Origin: Anaerolineae bacterium
GTDB lineage: Bacteria > Chloroflexota > Anaerolineae > JAAYZQ01
Reading direction: 5' to 3'
Length of the DNA stretch: 7,514 bases
Assembly (NCBI GenBank): GCA_016926595.1
Contig: JAFGOG010000019.1
Location: 1-7,514 of the forward strand
Part shown: positions 5,584-7,514 of the stretch, one piece after another
Layout of the letters: every line of letters begins with the position of its first letter
How positions within the stretch are numbered: position 1 is the stretch's first letter
Program-made: the position numbers and the translations under genes
The notes under the pieces: model-generated
What the model was told of the DNA's origin: nothing
What the model saw: only the letters and a program-made list of their open reading frames with translations
Database searches by the model: none

Positions 5584-7342
5584 CCAGGCGCTCCCTCTCA
5601 ACCCGGCTCACCACACAGGCCCGGCCCGCCGCCTGCTCAGGCTGATGGCGCCTTTTACCGGCTGGACGATCCTGTCGATCCTGCTGGGCGTGGCGACCAT
5701 CGGCAGCAGCATCGGCCTGATGACCCTGTCAGCCTACCTGATCGCCCGAGCCGCGCTCCACCCCTCCATCGCCGACCTGAGTCTGGCCATCGTCGGCGTC
5801 CGCTTTTTCGGCATCGCCCGCGGCCTGTTCCGCTATGGCGAGCGCTACCTCGCCCACCACCTCACCTTCCGCCTGCTCGCCCGGCTCCGCACCTGGTTCT
5901 ACGCCGCGCTAGAGCCCCTGGCCCCCGCGCGGATGCTGCACTATCGCAGCGGAGATCTGCTGGCCCGCATCGTCGCCGACGTGGAAACGCTGGACAACTT
6001 TTACCTGCGAGCCATCGCTCCCCCAGCCGTGGCCTTGCTGGTCGCCGCCCTGGCTGCCGGCCTTGTCGGGCGCTTTGATCCGCGGCTGGCCATCGCCCTG
6101 CTCACCTTTTTCCTGGCCGCGGGCATTGGCGTGCCGCTTCTGGCCCGCCAACTGAGCCGCTCCACAGGCCAACGCATGGTCCGGCTCCGCGCCGCTTTGA
6201 GCGCAACCCTGGTCGACGGCATCCAGGGCATGGCTGAGCTGCTGGCCTTTGGCCAAGAGCAACGCCACCTCGACCGGGCGCAGGCTCTGCGCCGGGAGAT
6301 GACCGACCTCCAGGCCCGCATGGCCCGCATCGCCGGCCTGCACCAGGCTCTCACCAGCCTGCTGACAAGCCTGGCCACCGTCACCCTGGTCGCCCTGGCA
6401 ATCCCCCTGGTCCGAGACGGGCAGATGGACGGTGTTTACCTGGCCGCGCTGGCCCTCGCCGTCCTGTCCAGCTTTGAGGCGGTCCTGCCCCTGCCAGCGG
6501 CGTTCCAATACCTCGACAACAGCCTGGAAGCCGCCCGCCGGCTCGGCGAGATCCTGGCCGCCAGCCCTGCCGTGACCGATCCCCCGGCGCCCTGGCCCAC
6601 TCCTGACAGCTACGACCTGCAGGTAAAAGACCTCTCTTTCGCCTACGAGCCGGGCGAGCGGCCCGCATTGGATGGGGTCAGCTTCTATCTACCGCACGGC
6701 GGTCAGTTGGCCATCGTCGGGTCAAGCGGGGCAGGCAAAACGACCCTAGCCAACCTGCTGCTCCGCTTCTGGGACTGCCAGGCCGGGCAGGTCCGGCTTG
6801 GCGGACGTGACCTGCGCGACTATAACCAGCAGCAGGTCCGCCGCTTGATCGCCGTGGTAGCTCAACATACCCACCTGTTCAACGCCACCATCCGCGACAA
6901 CCTGCTCCTGGCCCGGCCCGAGGCCGACCAGGCCGATCTGGTCCAGGCCACCCGGCAAGCCCAGATCCACGACTGGATCGCGTCGCTGCCCGAAGGCTAT
7001 GACACCTGGATCGGCGAGCAGGGCCTGCGGCTGAGCGCCGGCCAGCGCCAGCGGCTGGCTATCGCCCGCGCCCTCCTCCAGGATGCTCCGATCCTGATCC
7101 TGGACGAGCCGACTGCCAACCTGGACGCTCTGGCCGAGCGAGAAATCTTGACCACACTCCAGGGCCTGATGGCCGGGCGCACCTCGCTGCTCATCACCCA
7201 TCGCCTGCTAGGGCTGGAAACCGCCGGTGAGATCCTGGTGCTGCACGCCGGACGGGTGGTCGAACAGGGACGCCACCACGAGCTGATGCAGATGGCCGGG
7301 CATTACAACCGGATGTGGGAGCTGCAAAACCAGATCGTCTAG
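5576..7342 (+). CDS. cydC: Thiol/haem-linked ABC transporter, CydC subunit (permease fused to ATPase)
   Basis: This 588-residue half-transporter is the partner of CydD. The membrane domain (about 20-325) has the CydC-type motifs SAYLIARAALHP at 52-63 and RGLFRYGERYLAHH near 82-95, equivalent to the RAxFRYxERYxSH stretch of E. coli CydC. The ATPase domain (about 347-585) has Walker A GSSGAGKT at 382-389, Q-loop Q430, signature LSAGQ at 486-490, Walker B ILILDE at 506-511 with its glutamate, ANLD at 514-517 and switch histidine H542. The signature has Ala where the consensus has the first Gly (LSGGQ); the Ser and second Gly are kept, so activity is likely. The ATG lies inside the cydD end, an 8-base overlap reading ATGGCTAA, and I see no Shine-Dalgarno upstream, so translation probably depends on ribosomes finishing cydD, which suits a 1:1 heterodimer. 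No further gene follows closely. Confidence 0.92.
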   Translation: MANQALPLNPAHHTGPARRLLRLMAPFTGWTILSILLGVATIGSSIGLMTLSAYLIARAALHPSIADLSLAIVGVRFFGIARGLFRYGERYLAHHLTFRLLARLRTWFYAALEPLAPARMLHYRSGDLLARIVADVETLDNFYLRAIAPPAVALLVAALAAGLVGRFDPRLAIALLTFFLAAGIGVPLLARQLSRSTGQRMVRLRAALSATLVDGIQGMAELLAFGQEQRHLDRAQALRREMTDLQARMARIAGLHQALTSLLTSLATVTLVALAIPLVRDGQMDGVYLAALALAVLSSFEAVLPLPAAFQYLDNSLEAARRLGEILAASPAVTDPPAPWPTPDSYDLQVKDLSFAYEPGERPALDGVSFYLPHGGQLAIVGSSGAGKTTLANLLLRFWDCQAGQVRLGGRDLRDYNQQQVRRLIAVVAQHTHLFNATIRDNLLLARPEADQADLVQATRQAQIHDWIASLPEGYDTWIGEQGLRLSAGQRQRLAIARALLQDAPILILDEPTANLDALAEREILTTLQGLMAGRTSLLITHRLLGLETAGEILVLHAGRVVEQGRHHELMQMAGHYNRMWELQNQIV

Positions 7343-7343
7343 A

Positions 7344-7378
7344 GACTAGGACCGTATCCTACTACACAGGGCCTAGTC
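7344..7378 (+). terminator. Weak stem-loop(s) just after cydC: possible operon end
   Basis: GACTAGG (7344-7350) and CCTAGTC (7372-7378) form a perfect 7-bp stem with a 21-base loop, beginning 2 bases after the cydC stop. A second, smaller hairpin TAGGA/TCCTA (7347-7351 and 7357-7361, 5-base loop) uses part of the same left arm and excludes the first. No T-tract follows, so this is not a standard intrinsic terminator; it could stabilise the mRNA 3' end or be incidental. Confidence 0.3.
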
Positions 7379-7408
7379 GGTTACTCCTATACCTCCTCCC
7401 TCAGGGGG

Positions 7409-7430
7409 ATTGAATCGATAGGAATTGAAT
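7409..7430 (+). repeat. Direct repeat ATTGAAT x2 at 15-base spacing
   Basis: ATTGAAT occurs at 7409-7415 and again at 7424-7430. Each copy supplies a -35-like TTGAAT to a promoter-like element, so the repeat may be a duplicated promoter part or a pair of activator sites. The same stretch also lies inside an inverted pair GGATTG/CAATCC (7407-7412 and 7435-7440). Confidence 0.5.
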
Positions 7431-7438
7431 GTTACAAT
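7410..7438 (+). promoter_or_regulatory. Promoter-like element P1 reading rightwards
   Basis: TTGAAT (7410-7415, 4 of 6 to TTGACA) and TACAAT (7433-7438, 5 of 6 to TATAAT) are 17 bases apart. It lies in the less GC-rich gap after cydC and would serve whatever lies to the right of the window. Consensus matching alone in an AT-richer stretch gives false hits, hence the moderate score. Confidence 0.4.
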
Positions 7439-7453
7439 CCAATAGGCTATTTT
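7425..7453 (+). promoter_or_regulatory. Promoter-like element P2, 15 bases downstream of P1
   Basis: TTGAAT (7425-7430, 4 of 6) and TATTTT (7448-7453, 4 of 6) are again 17 bases apart. It repeats the architecture of P1 exactly 15 bases on. It is weaker than P1 by consensus, and its downstream gene is not visible. Confidence 0.25.
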
Positions 7454-7514
7454 GCAGAGAACATCATGCTAGACTCTGGTGCACGGCCACAGATTTTGCA
7501 CTCCCCCATGCCCT

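Larger units (their letters stand above)
7343..7514. other. Intergenic stretch after cydC, no gene assigned
   Basis: This right edge is clearly less GC-rich than the rest of the window. Apart from the stem-loops and tandem promoter-like elements listed separately, it holds two undecidable short frames: a + strand frame from an ATG at 7466 that stays open to the window end but has no convincing ribosome site, and a - strand frame ending at 7447. I assign neither. Confidence 0.6.

Noticed and set aside
7396..7415. CRISPR-repeat-like text (CCTCAGGGGGATTGAAT)
   Set aside because: It looks like the end of some CRISPR repeats, but only one copy is present and no spacer-length periodicity follows within the window.
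7449..7500. ATTTTGCA repeated at 7449-7456 and 7493-7500
   Set aside because: Eight bases twice in an AT-richer stretch, with no link to a recognisable element or symmetry.

Overview
The window is GC-rich apart from its right edge. It carries one complete four-gene operon for a cytochrome bd-type quinol oxidase and its assembly transporter, in the order cydA-cydB-cydD-cydC on the + strand. To its left lies the start of a divergent gene on the - strand for a polytopic O-antigen ligase/polymerase-family membrane protein, whose C-terminus runs off the window. The organism is a bacterium able to use oxygen at low tension. The compact CydA and the style of the O-antigen ligase protein remind me of Chloroflexota, but that assignment is an inference from protein style and I could not test it.

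Layout. Positions 1-1271 (-) encode at least 423 residues of the Wzy_C/O-antigen ligase-like protein. Positions 1272-1417 are a 146-base divergent control region: a sigma70-like promoter for each direction, a perfect 7-bp inverted repeat lying across the cydA -35 element, a second TTGAC/GTCAA inverted pair across the predicted cydA start point, and a strong Shine-Dalgarno for each gene. Positions 1418-7342 hold cydA, cydB, cydD and cydC. The gap between cydA and cydB is 21 bases; cydB/cydD overlap by 1 base and cydD/cydC by 8 bases, so the four are almost certainly one transcript with translational coupling. Positions 7343-7514 are a less GC-rich intergenic stretch with two competing weak stem-loops after cydC, then a 7-bp direct repeat that is part of two tandem promoter-like elements reading rightwards out of the window.

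How the genes work together. CydA and CydB form the membrane oxidase: quinol is oxidised at the Q-loop of CydA, electrons pass over haems b558, b595 and d, and O2 is reduced to water. CydD and CydC form a heterodimeric ABC transporter that bd-type oxidases need to mature; in E. coli it exports thiols and binds haem. All the ligand and quinol-site residues I looked for in CydA are present, and both ABC proteins keep complete ATPase motifs, so the operon looks functional. No CydX/CydS-like small subunit gene fits between the genes. I see no convincing previously undescribed system. The points most worth checking are the palindromic cydA control region and the unexplained tandem promoter module at the right edge.
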